Source: JACVRW01 sp963733885
GTDB taxonomy: Bacteria; Actinomycetota; Thermoleophilia; Solirubrobacterales; Thermoleophilaceae
Reading direction: 5' to 3'
NCBI GenBank assembly: GCA_963733885.1
Contig: CAVTES010000005.1
Span: forward strand, 62,001-126,000
Length of the DNA stretch: 64,000 nt
Part shown: positions 33,098-41,967 of the stretch, piece after piece
How positions within the stretch are numbered: position 1 is the stretch's first letter
Layout of the letters: every line of letters begins with the position of its first letter
Made by a program: the position numbers and the translations under genes
The notes under the pieces: generated by a model
What the model saw: only the letters and a program-made list of their open reading frames with translations
Told to the model about the DNA's origin: nothing
Databases searched by the model: none

Positions 33098-34027
33098 GTG
33101 ACGGACTTCCCGACTGTGCGGGTGGCGGCCCTCCAGGCCACGCCCGCGATCCTCGACCTCGAGGGGAGCGTGGCCAAGGCGGAGCGCCTGCTCGGCGAGG
33201 CGGCCGCTGACGGCGTGCAGCTCGCGGTGCTGCCGGAGACGTTCCTGTCGCTCTATCCGTCGAACGCTTGGGCGCACCAGGCTTCCACCTTCAGCGGCTC
33301 CGACGAGCTGTGGGAGCGGATGTGGGAGAGCTCCGTGGAGGTGCCGGGGCCGGTGGTGGACCGCCTCGCCGACGTCTGCCGGCAGCACGAGCTCGTCTGC
33401 GCGATCGGGGTAAACGAGCGCGAGGCCGAGCGCCCTGGCACGCTCTACAATGCGGTCCTCCTGATCGGGCCCGACGGCCTGATCTCCAAGCACCGCAAGC
33501 TGATGCCGACCCACCACGAGCGGCTCTTCCACGGCATCGGCGCCGGCGACGACCTCGCCGTGGCGGACACCCCCGTCGGCCGGGTGGGCGGCCTGATCTG
33601 CTGGGAGAACCGCATGCCGCTGGCGCGCTGGGCGGTGTACCAGGGCGGCCCACAGATCTGGGTGGCGCCCACGGCCGACGACTCGGACGGCTGGATCGCC
33701 TCGATGCGCCACATCGCGATCGAGTCGGGCGCGTTCGTCGTGTCCGCGCCGCAGTACATCCCGCGCGACGCCTTCCCGGACGACTTCCCGCTCGAGCTGC
33801 CGGACCGGGAGGTCCTGGGAAGCGGCGGCGCCTGCGTCGCCGAGCCGGCCTGGGGCGAGCTGCTCGCCGGGCCGCTCTACGGCGAGGAGGGGATGGTCGT
33901 GGCCGACTGCGACCTACGCCGTGGCCTGCACGCGAAGCGCTGGTTCGACGCCGTGGGCCACTACGGCCGCGCCGAAGTGCTGACCGCGCCCTTGGGCGAG
34001 CCCGGCAGCTTCGGCGCGCCGCCGTAG
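33098..34027 (+). CDS. Nitrilase/carbon-nitrogen hydrolase
   Basis: 309 residues. The catalytic triad of the superfamily is complete: Glu47 in LAVLPETFLSLYP, Lys134 in SKHRKLMPTHHERLF, and Cys168 in GGLICWENRMPLARWAVY. The motifs are those of true nitrilases (branch 1), which hydrolyse nitriles to acids. Start is GTG 33098, two bases past the divergent frame. Its 3' end overlaps the convergent Ino1 gene by 67 bp. Substrate unknown. Confidence 0.9.
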   Translation: MTDFPTVRVAALQATPAILDLEGSVAKAERLLGEAAADGVQLAVLPETFLSLYPSNAWAHQASTFSGSDELWERMWESSVEVPGPVVDRLADVCRQHELVCAIGVNEREAERPGTLYNAVLLIGPDGLISKHRKLMPTHHERLFHGIGAGDDLAVADTPVGRVGGLICWENRMPLARWAVYQGGPQIWVAPTADDSDGWIASMRHIAIESGAFVVSAPQYIPRDAFPDDFPLELPDREVLGSGGACVAEPAWGELLAGPLYGEEGMVVADCDLRRGLHAKRWFDAVGHYGRAEVLTAPLGEPGSFGAPP

Positions 34028-35139
34028 CGCGCGATGAAGTCCTCGGTCATCTGCCGCGCGACCGGGTCCGGGTGCTGCTCGGGCGGCGACTTCATCAGGT
34101 AGGCGCTCGGCCCCACGATCGGGCCGCCGAGGCCGTGATTCAGCGCGAGCTTGCAGCAGCGCACGGCGTCGGTGACGATGCCCGCCGAATTGGGCGAGTC
34201 CCACACCTCGAGCTTCATCTCGGCCGTCAGCGGCACGTCGCCGAAGGCCTCGGCCTCGAGCCGGATGTGCGCCCACTTGCGGTCGGTGAGCCACGGCACG
34301 TAGTCCGAGGGGCCCACGTGCACGTCGTCCGCGGGCAGCTCATGGCCCATGATCGACGTCACGGCCTGCGTCTTCGAGACCTTCTTCGACTCGAGCCGCT
34401 CGCGCTCGAGCATGTTGTAGAAGTCCATGTTGCCGCCCACGTTGAGCTGCGACGTGCGCTTGAGCTGCACGCCACGCTCGTGGAAGAGGCGCGCCAGCGC
34501 CCGGTGCACGATCGTCGCGCCGACCTGCGACTTGATGTCGTCGCCGACGATCGGCAGGCCGGCCTTGGCGAAGCGCGTCGCCCAATAGTGCTCCTTGGCG
34601 ATGAACACCGGGATGCAGTTGACGAAGCCGCAGCCGGCCTCGAGCACCTGCTCGACGTACCACTTGGTCGCCTGCTCGGACCCGACCGGCAGGTAGGAGA
34701 CGACCACGTCGGTCTTGGTCTCCATGAGGATCTCGACGATGTCGTCGGTCTCGCCGGGAGCCTTGGTGATGCGCTCCTTCAGGTACTTGCCGAGGCCGTC
34801 ATGCGTCATGCCTCGGTAGACCGGCACGCCCATGTGGGGCACGTCGGCGAACTTGATCGTGTTGTTCTCGCCCGCCCAAATCGCCTCGGAGAGGTCCTTG
34901 CCGACCTTCTTCGAGTCGATGTCGAACGCGGCGGTGAACTCGATGTCCCGGACGTGGTAGCCGCCCACGTCGACGTGCATGAGGCCAGGCACGGATCCGG
35001 CCGGGTCGGCGTCCTTGTAGTACTCGACGCCCTGGACGAAGGAGGAGGCGCAGTTGCCCACGCCGATGAGGGCGACGCGGACCTTCTCGGCCTGGTAGCG
35101 CGCGCCGCCGTTGGTCAAAGTGGAAGAAGTCTCGCTCAC
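33961..35139 (-). CDS. ino1: Inositol-3-phosphate synthase
   Basis: About 392 residues from GTG 35139 (the frame is open to TTG 35151). NAD-dependent conversion of glucose-6-phosphate to myo-inositol-3-phosphate. Motifs: VRVALIGVGNCASSFVQG (NAD), DVVVSYLPVGSEQATKWYVE, FIAKEHYWATRFAKAGLPIV, GDDIKSQVGATIVHRALARL, QLNVGGNMDFYNML, and the C-terminal NSAGIVTDAVRCCKLALNHG. This is the short actinobacterial/archaeal type. Immediately downstream of the CDP-alcohol transferase gene on the same strand, consistent with inositol lipid synthesis. Tail of about 20 residues (GGAPKLPGSPKGAVSTSARP) overlaps the nitrilase gene. Confidence 0.95.
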   Translation of the reverse strand: MSETSSTLTNGGARYQAEKVRVALIGVGNCASSFVQGVEYYKDADPAGSVPGLMHVDVGGYHVRDIEFTAAFDIDSKKVGKDLSEAIWAGENNTIKFADVPHMGVPVYRGMTHDGLGKYLKERITKAPGETDDIVEILMETKTDVVVSYLPVGSEQATKWYVEQVLEAGCGFVNCIPVFIAKEHYWATRFAKAGLPIVGDDIKSQVGATIVHRALARLFHERGVQLKRTSQLNVGGNMDFYNMLERERLESKKVSKTQAVTSIMGHELPADDVHVGPSDYVPWLTDRKWAHIRLEAEAFGDVPLTAEMKLEVWDSPNSAGIVTDAVRCCKLALNHGLGGPIVGPSAYLMKSPPEQHPDPVARQMTEDFIARYGGAPKLPGSPKGAVSTSARP

Positions 35140-35170
35140 GAGGCAGATCAACCCGTCGGTGTCGTCGCGG

Positions 35171-35821
35171 TTACACCTGAGCCGCCAGCTGGCGCCTCAC
35201 GTGCAACACGCGTTGGAAGGTGGTGAAGATGGTCAACGCGGCCATCGCGAAGACGGCCGGCTCCAGCAGGTCCAGATCCGCGACGATCTCTCCGTCGGCG
35301 AACAGCAGACCGGCGGAGAGGATAACTACCCGGACCGCCCGTGAGGCAATCCCGACCTTGCACTCCACGCCGAGGGCCTCCGCGCGAGCGCGCGTGTAGG
35401 AGACCATGTATGACCCGACCACGGTGAGCACCGTGGCCCCAACGGCGAGGTCGTTCGAGCTTTTCGCGAACCAGACCGCCACCGCGGCCAGCACGACGCC
35501 CTCCTCGATGCGGTCGAGCGTCGAGTCGAGGAACGCGCCGAACGACGTGCCCTTGCCGGACATGCGCGAGTAGCGGCCGTCGAGCATGTCGCAGAGCGAG
35601 CCGAGGATGAACGCGACGCCGGCGAGCACGAAGTGCTCCTCGAGGATCAGCGCGGCGGCGACGAGGTTTCCGACCAGGCCGGTCAGCGAGATCGCGTTGG
35701 GCGTGAGGCGCGACTCGATCAGGCGGTTGCGCGCCATAGCGCGCATCTCGGCGGCCGTTACCGCCCCGGCGCGGCCGTTGGCGCGCGCACGCCTTGTGCG
35801 CTGCCCGAGCTCGTCGCTCAC
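35171..35821 (-). CDS. CDP-alcohol phosphatidyltransferase (probable phosphatidylinositol-phosphate synthase)
   Basis: 216 residues from GTG 35821, which overlaps the PAP2 stop (GTGA). Integral membrane enzyme. The CDP-alcohol motif DGxxAR...G...D...D is visible as CDMLDGRYSRMSGKGTSFGA with FLDSTLDR. About six hydrophobic segments, for example AISLTGLVGNLVAAALILEE and GVVLAAVAVWFA. Placed between a PAP2 gene and ino1, so the acceptor is probably inositol phosphate, as in the mycobacterial pathway (PgsA1). Glycerol phosphate or another alcohol is the alternative. The motif carries Ser rather than the usual Ala before the Arg. Confidence 0.88.
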   Translation of the reverse strand: MSDELGQRTRRARANGRAGAVTAAEMRAMARNRLIESRLTPNAISLTGLVGNLVAAALILEEHFVLAGVAFILGSLCDMLDGRYSRMSGKGTSFGAFLDSTLDRIEEGVVLAAVAVWFAKSSNDLAVGATVLTVVGSYMVSYTRARAEALGVECKVGIASRAVRVVILSAGLLFADGEIVADLDLLEPAVFAMAALTIFTTFQRVLHVRRQLAAQV

Positions 35822-36618
35822 GAGAGCTTCGCCGCGGCCGTGCGCCAGCCCCAGGCCTCGGGGCGGACGCGGGCGAAGCCGTAAGAGGCGAGCGAGGCCG
35901 ACGCCGCAGCCACAATCGCGCCGAGCAGGGCGTCCATCCAGAAGTGGTTCGCGGTGACGACGACCACGAAGGTGACCACCGCCGGGTAGACGGCCCAAAC
36001 GGCCTTGACCACGCGGTTGCGCACGAGGAAGAAGGCGGGGATGGCGATCATCAGCGCGAACGCGACGTGCATGCTAGGCACGGCGGCGAAGGGGTTGTAG
36101 AGCGCGTTGGCGCTGTTCTCGGCGCCCTCGCCCACGAAGGTCGCGACGGAGTCGGTGAAGCCCCACTCGGGCATGAACCGCGGCGGCGCCGTGGGATACG
36201 CGAGGTAGCCCGCGAGCGCGAACGCCATCGCCACCATGAACATGTTGCGTACGTAGTAGAAGGCGTGGTTGCGGGCGATGTAGAGCCAGATCAGGAACGT
36301 CGTGGTGACCACGAAGTGCGAATTCACGTACATCCAGTTGGCGCCGGTGAGCAGCCACTCCTCACCGCGTGCCCAGGCCTGCAGGCCGGGTTCGAAGAAG
36401 AGGCCGAGCGAGCGCTCGAAGTCGACCAGTGTGCGCGCGTTCTCGAACGCGAGCCCGGCCTGGCCGTCCACGAACCCGCGCACGATCCGGTACAGGTAGT
36501 ACGCGCCCGCGAAGAGAGCGAGCTGGCGGATGGCGTCGAGCCAGCCGTTCGGGAGCCAGCGCCCGCTGAGGCGCCAGACCCGCGCCAGCTGCCGATAGAG
36601 CGGGTGGGAGCGGGGCAC
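35818..36618 (-). CDS. PAP2-superfamily membrane protein (inositolphosphotransferase-like)
   Basis: 266 residues from GTG 36618; a longer start at 36765 would add an unlikely Pro/Gly/Arg-rich stretch. Multi-span protein with the C-terminal PAP2 signature: AVPSMHVAFALMIAIPAFFL (motif 2, His) and VVVVTANHFWMDALLGAIVA (motif 3, His and Asp). The extra middle helices (NSHFVVTTTFLIWLYIARN and MFMVAMAFALAGYLAYPTAP) match the Aur1/Ipt1-like group that moves phosphoinositol. First gene of PAP2-CDP-alcohol transferase-ino1. Lipid phosphatase activity alone is also possible. Confidence 0.85.
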   Translation of the reverse strand: MPRSHPLYRQLARVWRLSGRWLPNGWLDAIRQLALFAGAYYLYRIVRGFVDGQAGLAFENARTLVDFERSLGLFFEPGLQAWARGEEWLLTGANWMYVNSHFVVTTTFLIWLYIARNHAFYYVRNMFMVAMAFALAGYLAYPTAPPRFMPEWGFTDSVATFVGEGAENSANALYNPFAAVPSMHVAFALMIAIPAFFLVRNRVVKAVWAVYPAVVTFVVVVTANHFWMDALLGAIVAAASASLASYGFARVRPEAWGWRTAAAKLS

Positions 36619-36714
36619 GGCCGCCAAGCCTAGCGCCCGCCCGGGACCCCCCGGTAGTGGGGTTATCCGAACACCTGGAGGCCAACAGCGGCTCCGCAGG
36701 GTAGTTTCCCGCCC

Positions 36715-37656
36715 ATGAGCACGGAGGTGGCGGGGGTACGGGACGACGTCGAGCCCGTCCTCCACGAGACGGCAGACAGGATTGCGACCGGGACCGTTAC
36801 GGCGGTGCCCGTGCTCGCCCTCGGCTTAGTGGTGTGGCAGGTCTGGGGTGACTTCCTGCGCTGGAGCGACGTGATCGTGTTCGCGATCATGTACGTGGCG
36901 ACCGGACTCGGCGTGACGGTGGGCTTCCACCGTCACTTCACGCATCGCAGTTTCAAGGCGAAGCAGCCTGTACGCGCCACCCTCGCCGTGCTGGGCTCGG
37001 TGGCGATCGAGGGGCCGATCATCTCGTGGGTCGCGGACCACCGAAAGCACCACACCTTCTCCGACCAGGAGGGCGATCCGCACAGTCCGCATGTGGGACA
37101 CGGGGGCGGCTTCGGCGGAGCGCTGAAGGGCCTCTTCCATGCCCACGTCGGCTGGCTCTTCATCCACACCCAGCGCGGGGCGCGCAAGCGCTACGCGCGG
37201 GACCTGCTCGCCGATCCGGTCGTGAGCTTCGTGGACCGGCATTTCCTGGCCTGGGCGCTGGGCGGCCTGGTGGCGGCCTTCGCGCTCGGGTGGGCGATCG
37301 GCGGCTCCTTCTACGCCGCGCTCTCCGGCCTCCTCTGGGGCGGCGCGGTGCGCATTCTCGTCGTGCACCACGTGACCTACAGCATCAATTCCCTCTGCCA
37401 CTTCTTCGGGCGGCGCCGCTTCGAGACCGGCGACGAGTCGCGCAACCTGTTCTGGCTGTCGCTGCCCACGTTTGGCGAGAGCTGGCACAACAACCACCAC
37501 GCGTTCCCCACGTCGGCCATACACGGGATGCGCGGCTGGGAGATCGACCCGTCCGCGCTCGTGATCCGCGGACTGGAGAAGCTTGGGCTGGTCTGGGACG
37601 TGGTGCGGATCGAGCCCGAGCGTCAGGCTCGAAAGCTCAGATCGGCCTCACGTTGA
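36715..37656 (+). CDS. Acyl-CoA desaturase (delta-9 type)
   Basis: 313 residues, membrane di-iron desaturase. Three His boxes: HRHFTH at residues 72-77, DHRKHH at 108-113, and WHNNHH near residue 259. A further conserved HHVTYSINSLCHFFG also follows family rules. Introduces a double bond into fatty acyl chains, using ferredoxin or a similar donor. Plus strand, divergent from the PAP2 gene with about 100 bp between. Its 3' end overlaps the cold-shock gene by 20 bp; both have a role in cold adaptation, but they are convergent. Confidence 0.94.
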   Translation: MSTEVAGVRDDVEPVLHETADRIATGTVTAVPVLALGLVVWQVWGDFLRWSDVIVFAIMYVATGLGVTVGFHRHFTHRSFKAKQPVRATLAVLGSVAIEGPIISWVADHRKHHTFSDQEGDPHSPHVGHGGGFGGALKGLFHAHVGWLFIHTQRGARKRYARDLLADPVVSFVDRHFLAWALGGLVAAFALGWAIGGSFYAALSGLLWGGAVRILVVHHVTYSINSLCHFFGRRRFETGDESRNLFWLSLPTFGESWHNNHHAFPTSAIHGMRGWEIDPSALVIRGLEKLGLVWDVVRIEPERQARKLRSASR

Positions 37657-37840
37657 CGGCCTTCGGGCCCTTGTCGCCGGCCTGAGGCTCGTACTCGACG
37701 CGCGCACCCTCGGCGAGGGAGCGGAAGCCCTCGGCGTCGATGTCGCTGTGATGCACGAACAGGTCCTTGCCGGGCTCGTCAGGTGTCACGAAGCCGAAGC
37801 CCTTGTCGTCACTGAACCACTTCACCGTTCCAGTAGGCAT
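37637..37840 (-). CDS. cspA: Cold-shock protein
   Basis: 67 residues, single CSD fold. MPTGTVKWFSDDKGFGFVTP contains RNP1 (KGFGFVTP), and the RNP2 counterpart is DLFVHHSDI. The end SLAEGARVEYEPQAGDKGPK then AVNVRP is typical. Binds single-stranded RNA/DNA as an RNA chaperone. ATG at 37840 is preceded by purine-rich sequence on the minus strand. Convergent with the desaturase gene, overlapping 20 bp. Confidence 0.96.
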   Translation of the reverse strand: MPTGTVKWFSDDKGFGFVTPDEPGKDLFVHHSDIDAEGFRSLAEGARVEYEPQAGDKGPKAVNVRPI

Positions 37841-37910
37841 GCGCGCAACCTACCAGCGGAGTGTCGGCTTGAGTCCGTCCGTGCGCACTCGGCCAAGCCG
37901 AGTGCTTCGG

Positions 37911-39590
37911 CTAGGCGTCATCACAGCGGCGGCCGCGGGAGAAGAGCCGCTCGGGGGCAAAGCGAGTGGAGAGGCGCACGAAGCCCACCTCGTCCGCGAT
38001 CACCCTCGTCCAGTCGCCATTCGGCTCGACGCAGGCGCCATTTGACGCGTACCAGTACGGCGTCCAGCGAACTTTCACGATCGCCTCGCCAGGCCTCTTC
38101 ACGTCGAGCAGCAGCTCGTCGGACTGCATCTGCTCGAGGACGATCTTGGCGTCGCGCTGCGGGATGACGATCGGGGCCGGCAGCAGCACCTCGTACACGC
38201 GCCAGTCCTTCGACTTCCAGCGCAGCCGCAGGTACGGGAGTCCCTGCTCGATGAGCGCCCGCTCGCGGTAGGAGCTCTTGTCGGGCTTCGCGCTCGGCAG
38301 CGCGACGTACCGCACCGCGTTGTCGGCCAGCCAGCTCGCGTAGGTGAGGCGGCTGATCTCCCCCTTGTAGAAGATCGGGTGCAAGCCTGTGTCGAGCTGG
38401 CGCAACCACCCGCGGGCGAGCGGCACCGTGGTCGCCACCTCGGCCCCCTCCCAGTGGCTTCGGGTGAACGGGATCTCCACCCGGCGCTGGTCGGGGAGCG
38501 TGAAGAGGAACGCCCGCAGCGGCTCGAAGTAGTCCGACTTCGCGGCCGGGTCCTCGATGTACTTGATCACGTCGCGTACGGCCGGGGACCACTGCCAGAA
38601 GGCGAGCGCCGCGAAGCCGACCGCCAGGAGGGGCACCGCCCACAGCCGGCGCATGATCGGGCGCCCCCACAGCGCGCACAGCAGCACGGGGCCGCCGAAC
38701 AGCGCGCCGAGGCGCACGGCGTTGCCGCCCATCGGCGTCTCCAGCAGAAGCGCGACCGTCGCGCCGACCCCGTAGAGCACGGCGCCCCAGCGGAGCGCGC
38801 GCTGCTCGCGCGGCAGCACGATCAGGCAGGCGAGCGCGAAGCCGGGGATCGGCAGGTACGCGGTGAACGGGAACGGCGCCCAGCCGCCCTCCGGGAAAGC
38901 CCAGGCGAGGAACAGCGGCGGCACGAACGCCGCCACCGCGATCGCGAGGCCCTCGTATCGCTTTGTGCGGTCCCCGCTCGCCGCGAGCGCGTAGGCCACC
39001 CCCGCCATCGCCAGGAAGAGGCCGGCGACCGGGCTGCCCAGCGGGCAAAGCGCGGCGAACACGATCGCCCAGGCGTAGTGGCGCCGTTGCAGCGCGAGCA
39101 GGGCGGCCAGGCCGAACGCGACGCCGAGCGTGAACGGCAGCCGCGCCGTGAAGAGAAGCGTGGCGGTGGCGATCCCGAACCAGAGCGAGCCCCAGCGTGC
39201 CTGCTCGTCGCCGAACGCGCCGCGCGCGAGCGGCGGGAACAGGGCGGCCGAGGCGACGGCCGCCAGCGCCAGGGCAAGCGGCGGGCCCAGCAGCCAGGCG
39301 AGCGGCGGTGAGAGGATCGAGTAGGCGGGGGTGTGATGCCCGCCGTACCACTGGCCGTTCCAGATCGTGAAGCCCTCCTCCCCGAACAGGTCGGCGCGGA
39401 AGGTGTGCGCGGCGAGGTCGACGGTGCGCGGCTCCCAGATCAGATAGACGACCGCGAAGGTGATCGCCGCGACGATTGGGGCGACGTGCCAGGGATCGAT
39501 GCGCCGAAGCCAGGCCCGGGCTCCCCGGTCGAGCTCCCGGAGGCGCGGACGTGGGGGCGCCGTGACGGCGGCGTGGACGGCACGGTGCAC
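37911..39590 (-). CDS. Large integral membrane protein, unknown function
   Basis: 559 residues from GTG 39590; the longer frame to 39710 would run into the upstream hydrolase gene. About 9-10 hydrophobic segments in the first 380 residues, for example VAPIVAAITFAVVYLIW and LAWLLGPPLALALAAVASAA, then a soluble C-terminal domain of about 190 residues (EGLPYLRLRWKSKDWRVYEV-type beta strands). The layout resembles GT-C-like glycosyltransferases/integral membrane proteins of actinobacteria with an outside domain. No catalytic motif can be fixed. It begins 11 bp after the hydrolase stop on the same strand. Confidence 0.65.
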   Translation of the reverse strand: MHRAVHAAVTAPPRPRLRELDRGARAWLRRIDPWHVAPIVAAITFAVVYLIWEPRTVDLAAHTFRADLFGEEGFTIWNGQWYGGHHTPAYSILSPPLAWLLGPPLALALAAVASAALFPPLARGAFGDEQARWGSLWFGIATATLLFTARLPFTLGVAFGLAALLALQRRHYAWAIVFAALCPLGSPVAGLFLAMAGVAYALAASGDRTKRYEGLAIAVAAFVPPLFLAWAFPEGGWAPFPFTAYLPIPGFALACLIVLPREQRALRWGAVLYGVGATVALLLETPMGGNAVRLGALFGGPVLLCALWGRPIMRRLWAVPLLAVGFAALAFWQWSPAVRDVIKYIEDPAAKSDYFEPLRAFLFTLPDQRRVEIPFTRSHWEGAEVATTVPLARGWLRQLDTGLHPIFYKGEISRLTYASWLADNAVRYVALPSAKPDKSSYRERALIEQGLPYLRLRWKSKDWRVYEVLLPAPIVIPQRDAKIVLEQMQSDELLLDVKRPGEAIVKVRWTPYWYASNGACVEPNGDWTRVIADEVGFVRLSTRFAPERLFSRGRRCDDA

Positions 39591-39600
39591 GGATGGGAAG

Positions 39601-40380
39601 TTAGCCGAGGAAGGCCCCCACGCGATCCACCAGCTCAGGCCGCTCGAGCCAGGGCCAGTGTCCGGCGTCGATCTCCTCCAGCTCGACCTCGCCGCCGAGC
39701 GCCTCGGCATAGCGGCGGCCGAACTCGGCGCCGATGTAGGGATCCCGTGTCGGCCATGCGACCAAGGCCGGGCACTGCAACTCGCCGAGCGCCTCGCCGT
39801 GCGCCGCCAGCACCTCCGGCGGCGCCGAGCGATAGAGCCTCAGGATCGCTCGCTGGGTGCCCTGGTCGAAGTCGTCGTAGGCGCGGTCGGCGATCTGCGG
39901 CGGGAGCGAGCGCCGGAAGCCGTAGCGGGTGGTGAAGCCCATCGTCAGCTCGCCGACGACCGGCGTGCGCCACGCGCGGGCGACGCGGTGCCAGCGGTAC
40001 CCGGGCAGGAGCGGCACACATGCGGTCAGCACGATCCGCTCCACCAGCTCGGGGCGGCGCTGCGCGAGGGCGAGCCCGACGCCGCCCCAGTCATGCATCA
40101 CGAGCGAGAAGCGCTCGAGGCCGGCCTCGGCGCAGAACGCTTCCAGGAAGCCCGCGTAGCCGGGGATCGAGTAGTCGAAGTCGCCGGGCTTCGCGGACGA
40201 GCCGAAGCCGGGTAGGTCGAGGGCCACTCCGCCCGTGCGCTCGAGGAACGGCTCCCAGTCCCAGCTCGCCGTGGGCACACCGTGCAGGTAGAGGATCGGG
40301 GCGTCGCCGGCCTGGCGCCAAAAGACCTCGAGCCCGGCCACCTCCGCGCGCCGTTCGGCGATCTCCACGCTCGGCTTCAT
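39601..40380 (-). CDS. Alpha/beta hydrolase (haloalkane dehalogenase/epoxide hydrolase type)
   Basis: 259 residues from ATG 40380. The oxyanion motif is ILYLHGVPTASWDWEPF, the nucleophile elbow SLVMHDWGGVG (Asp97 rather than Ser), then the acid near PTRDPYIG and catalytic His in AGHWPWLERPE. An Asp nucleophile is the mark of dehalogenase/epoxide hydrolase-type enzymes. Length suggests a small cap domain (residues 125-190). Divergent from the endonuclease III gene, with 16 bp between starts. Substrate unknown. Confidence 0.88.
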   Translation of the reverse strand: MKPSVEIAERRAEVAGLEVFWRQAGDAPILYLHGVPTASWDWEPFLERTGGVALDLPGFGSSAKPGDFDYSIPGYAGFLEAFCAEAGLERFSLVMHDWGGVGLALAQRRPELVERIVLTACVPLLPGYRWHRVARAWRTPVVGELTMGFTTRYGFRRSLPPQIADRAYDDFDQGTQRAILRLYRSAPPEVLAAHGEALGELQCPALVAWPTRDPYIGAEFGRRYAEALGGEVELEEIDAGHWPWLERPELVDRVGAFLG

Positions 40381-40396
40381 AGCATCCGGCCCCTCC

Positions 40397-41080
40397 ATGG
40401 CCGACCGCCGCAGGCTGCGCAGGATCGTCGACAAGCTGGCCGCCGAGTACGGCCGCCCGGTGCTGCGCCCGCACTGGGCGCCGGTGGACGAGCTGGTGCT
40501 CACGGTGCTGTCCCAGAACACGAACGACCGGAACCGCGACGTGGCCTACGGGCGCCTGCGCGAGCGCTTCCCGTCGTGGGAGGCGGTCCGGCATGCGCCG
40601 CTCGAGGAGATCGAGGAGGCGATCCGCCCCGGCGGACTCGCCCCGACGAAGTCCGTGCGGATTTCACAGATCCTCGAGGCGATCGGCGACGACGACCTCG
40701 CGCACCTGGCGGACGACCCGCTCGACGAGGCGCGCGCCGAGCTCGTCGCGCTGCCGGGGGTGGGCCGGAAGACAGCGGCCTGCGTGCTGCTGTTCTCGTT
40801 CGGCCGCCCCGACGTGCCGGTCGACACTCACGTCTACCGGGTCGGCGGCCGGCTCGGGCTGTGGCCCGAGAAGGCGTCGTTCGACCGCGCCCATGACGAG
40901 CTCCTGCGCCTGTGCGGCGACGACGGCGACTTCGCCTACGAGACGCATGTGCTGCTGATCCGGCACGGCCGGCGCACCTGCGTGGCCCGCGCGCCTCGCT
41001 GCGCGGAGTGCCCGCTTCGGCGGATGTGCCCGGAGGGCAAGCGCCGTCTGGCGGCCGCCCGCGCCGCCGCGGCGGCATGA
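40397..41080 (+). CDS. nth: Endonuclease III-like DNA glycosylase/AP lyase
   Basis: 227 residues. The HhH-GPD fold has LPGVGRKTAACVLLF with catalytic Lys125, PVDTHVYRVGGRLGL with Asp143, and a C-terminal 4Fe-4S loop, Cys-x6-Cys-x2-Cys-x5-Cys, in CVARAPRCAECPLRRMC. Removes oxidised pyrimidines and cuts AP sites in base-excision repair. ATG start at 40397. Its stop overlaps the transporter start (ATGA). The extra Ala-rich tail is short. Confidence 0.93.
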   Translation: MADRRRLRRIVDKLAAEYGRPVLRPHWAPVDELVLTVLSQNTNDRNRDVAYGRLRERFPSWEAVRHAPLEEIEEAIRPGGLAPTKSVRISQILEAIGDDDLAHLADDPLDEARAELVALPGVGRKTAACVLLFSFGRPDVPVDTHVYRVGGRLGLWPEKASFDRAHDELLRLCGDDGDFAYETHVLLIRHGRRTCVARAPRCAECPLRRMCPEGKRRLAAARAAAAA

Positions 41081-41967
41081 GCGAGGACTCGCTCCGCCGC
41101 CTGGCTGAGCTGGGCCTGATCGGCATCGCCGCCGTCTGGGGGCTGACCTTCGTGATGGTGCAGGACGCGATCGCGCTGCTTCCCACGATGGCGTTCCTCG
41201 CATACCGCTTCATCCCGGCGGCGCTGATCGTGGCGGTGGTGTTCCGGCGGCCGCTGCGCCGCCTCCCCGCGGCCGGCTGGCGCGCCGGCCTCTTGATGGG
41301 CGTGTTCCTGACCGGCGGCTACATCTTCCAGACGCTCGGCCTGGAGGAGACGACCGCGTCGAACACGGGCTTCATCACCGGCCTGTTCGTGGTGCTCACG
41401 CCGGTGCTGGGGGCCGTGTTCCTCGGCCATCGCATCTCGGGACTGGCCTGGGCCGCCGCGGGCGTGGCGATGCTCGGCCTCTGGCTGCTCTCCGGCGCCG
41501 GCGGCGAGTTCGACCTCCGCGGCGACGGGCTGGTGCTGCTGTGCGCGTTCTCACTGGCGGCGCACATCCTGGCCACGGCCGACGCCGTGCGGCGCTTCGA
41601 CGTCGGCGCGCTGCTCGCCGTGCAGCTCGGCGTGGTGGGGTTCGTCTCGCTGGCGATCGCGGCCGCGGCCGGCCAGCTCGAGCCGCCGGAGGGCGCCACC
41701 GTGTGGTCGGCGCTGCTCGTGACCTCGCTCGTGGCGAGCGCGCTCGGCTTCTTCGTGCAGTCGTTCGCGCAGCAGCACGCGCCGCCCGCCCGCACGGCGC
41801 TCATCCTGGCCTCGGAGCCCGCCTTCGCCGGCCTGTTCGGCTGGCTCCTGAACGACGAGCGGCTGACCGCCACCGGCTGGCTGGGCGCGGCGCTCATCGT
41901 GGCGGCGATCGTCGCGGTGGATTTGGCGCCGCGGCTGCGCCCGCCGCGGCCCCTGCCGGAGGGCTGA
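41077..41967 (+). CDS. EamA-family (DMT superfamily) transporter
   Basis: 296 residues from ATG 41077, overlapping nth. Ten hydrophobic segments in two EamA repeats: LIGIAAVWGLTFVMVQDAIA and FIPAALIVAVVF in the first, SALLVTSLVASALGFFVQSF and ALILASEPAFAGLFGWLLND with ERLTATGWLGAALIVAAIVA in the second. Probably exports an amino acid or metabolite. Downstream its stop overlaps the start of the ALG10-like gene by one base, giving a three-gene plus-strand run. Confidence 0.9.
   Translation: MSEDSLRRLAELGLIGIAAVWGLTFVMVQDAIALLPTMAFLAYRFIPAALIVAVVFRRPLRRLPAAGWRAGLLMGVFLTGGYIFQTLGLEETTASNTGFITGLFVVLTPVLGAVFLGHRISGLAWAAAGVAMLGLWLLSGAGGEFDLRGDGLVLLCAFSLAAHILATADAVRRFDVGALLAVQLGVVGFVSLAIAAAAGQLEPPEGATVWSALLVTSLVASALGFFVQSFAQQHAPPARTALILASEPAFAGLFGWLLNDERLTATGWLGAALIVAAIVAVDLAPRLRPPRPLPEG

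Noticed and set aside
31164..33101. A 645-codon plus-strand frame opposite the GT4-PHP gene
   Set aside because: Shadow of the real gene, no recognisable domain.
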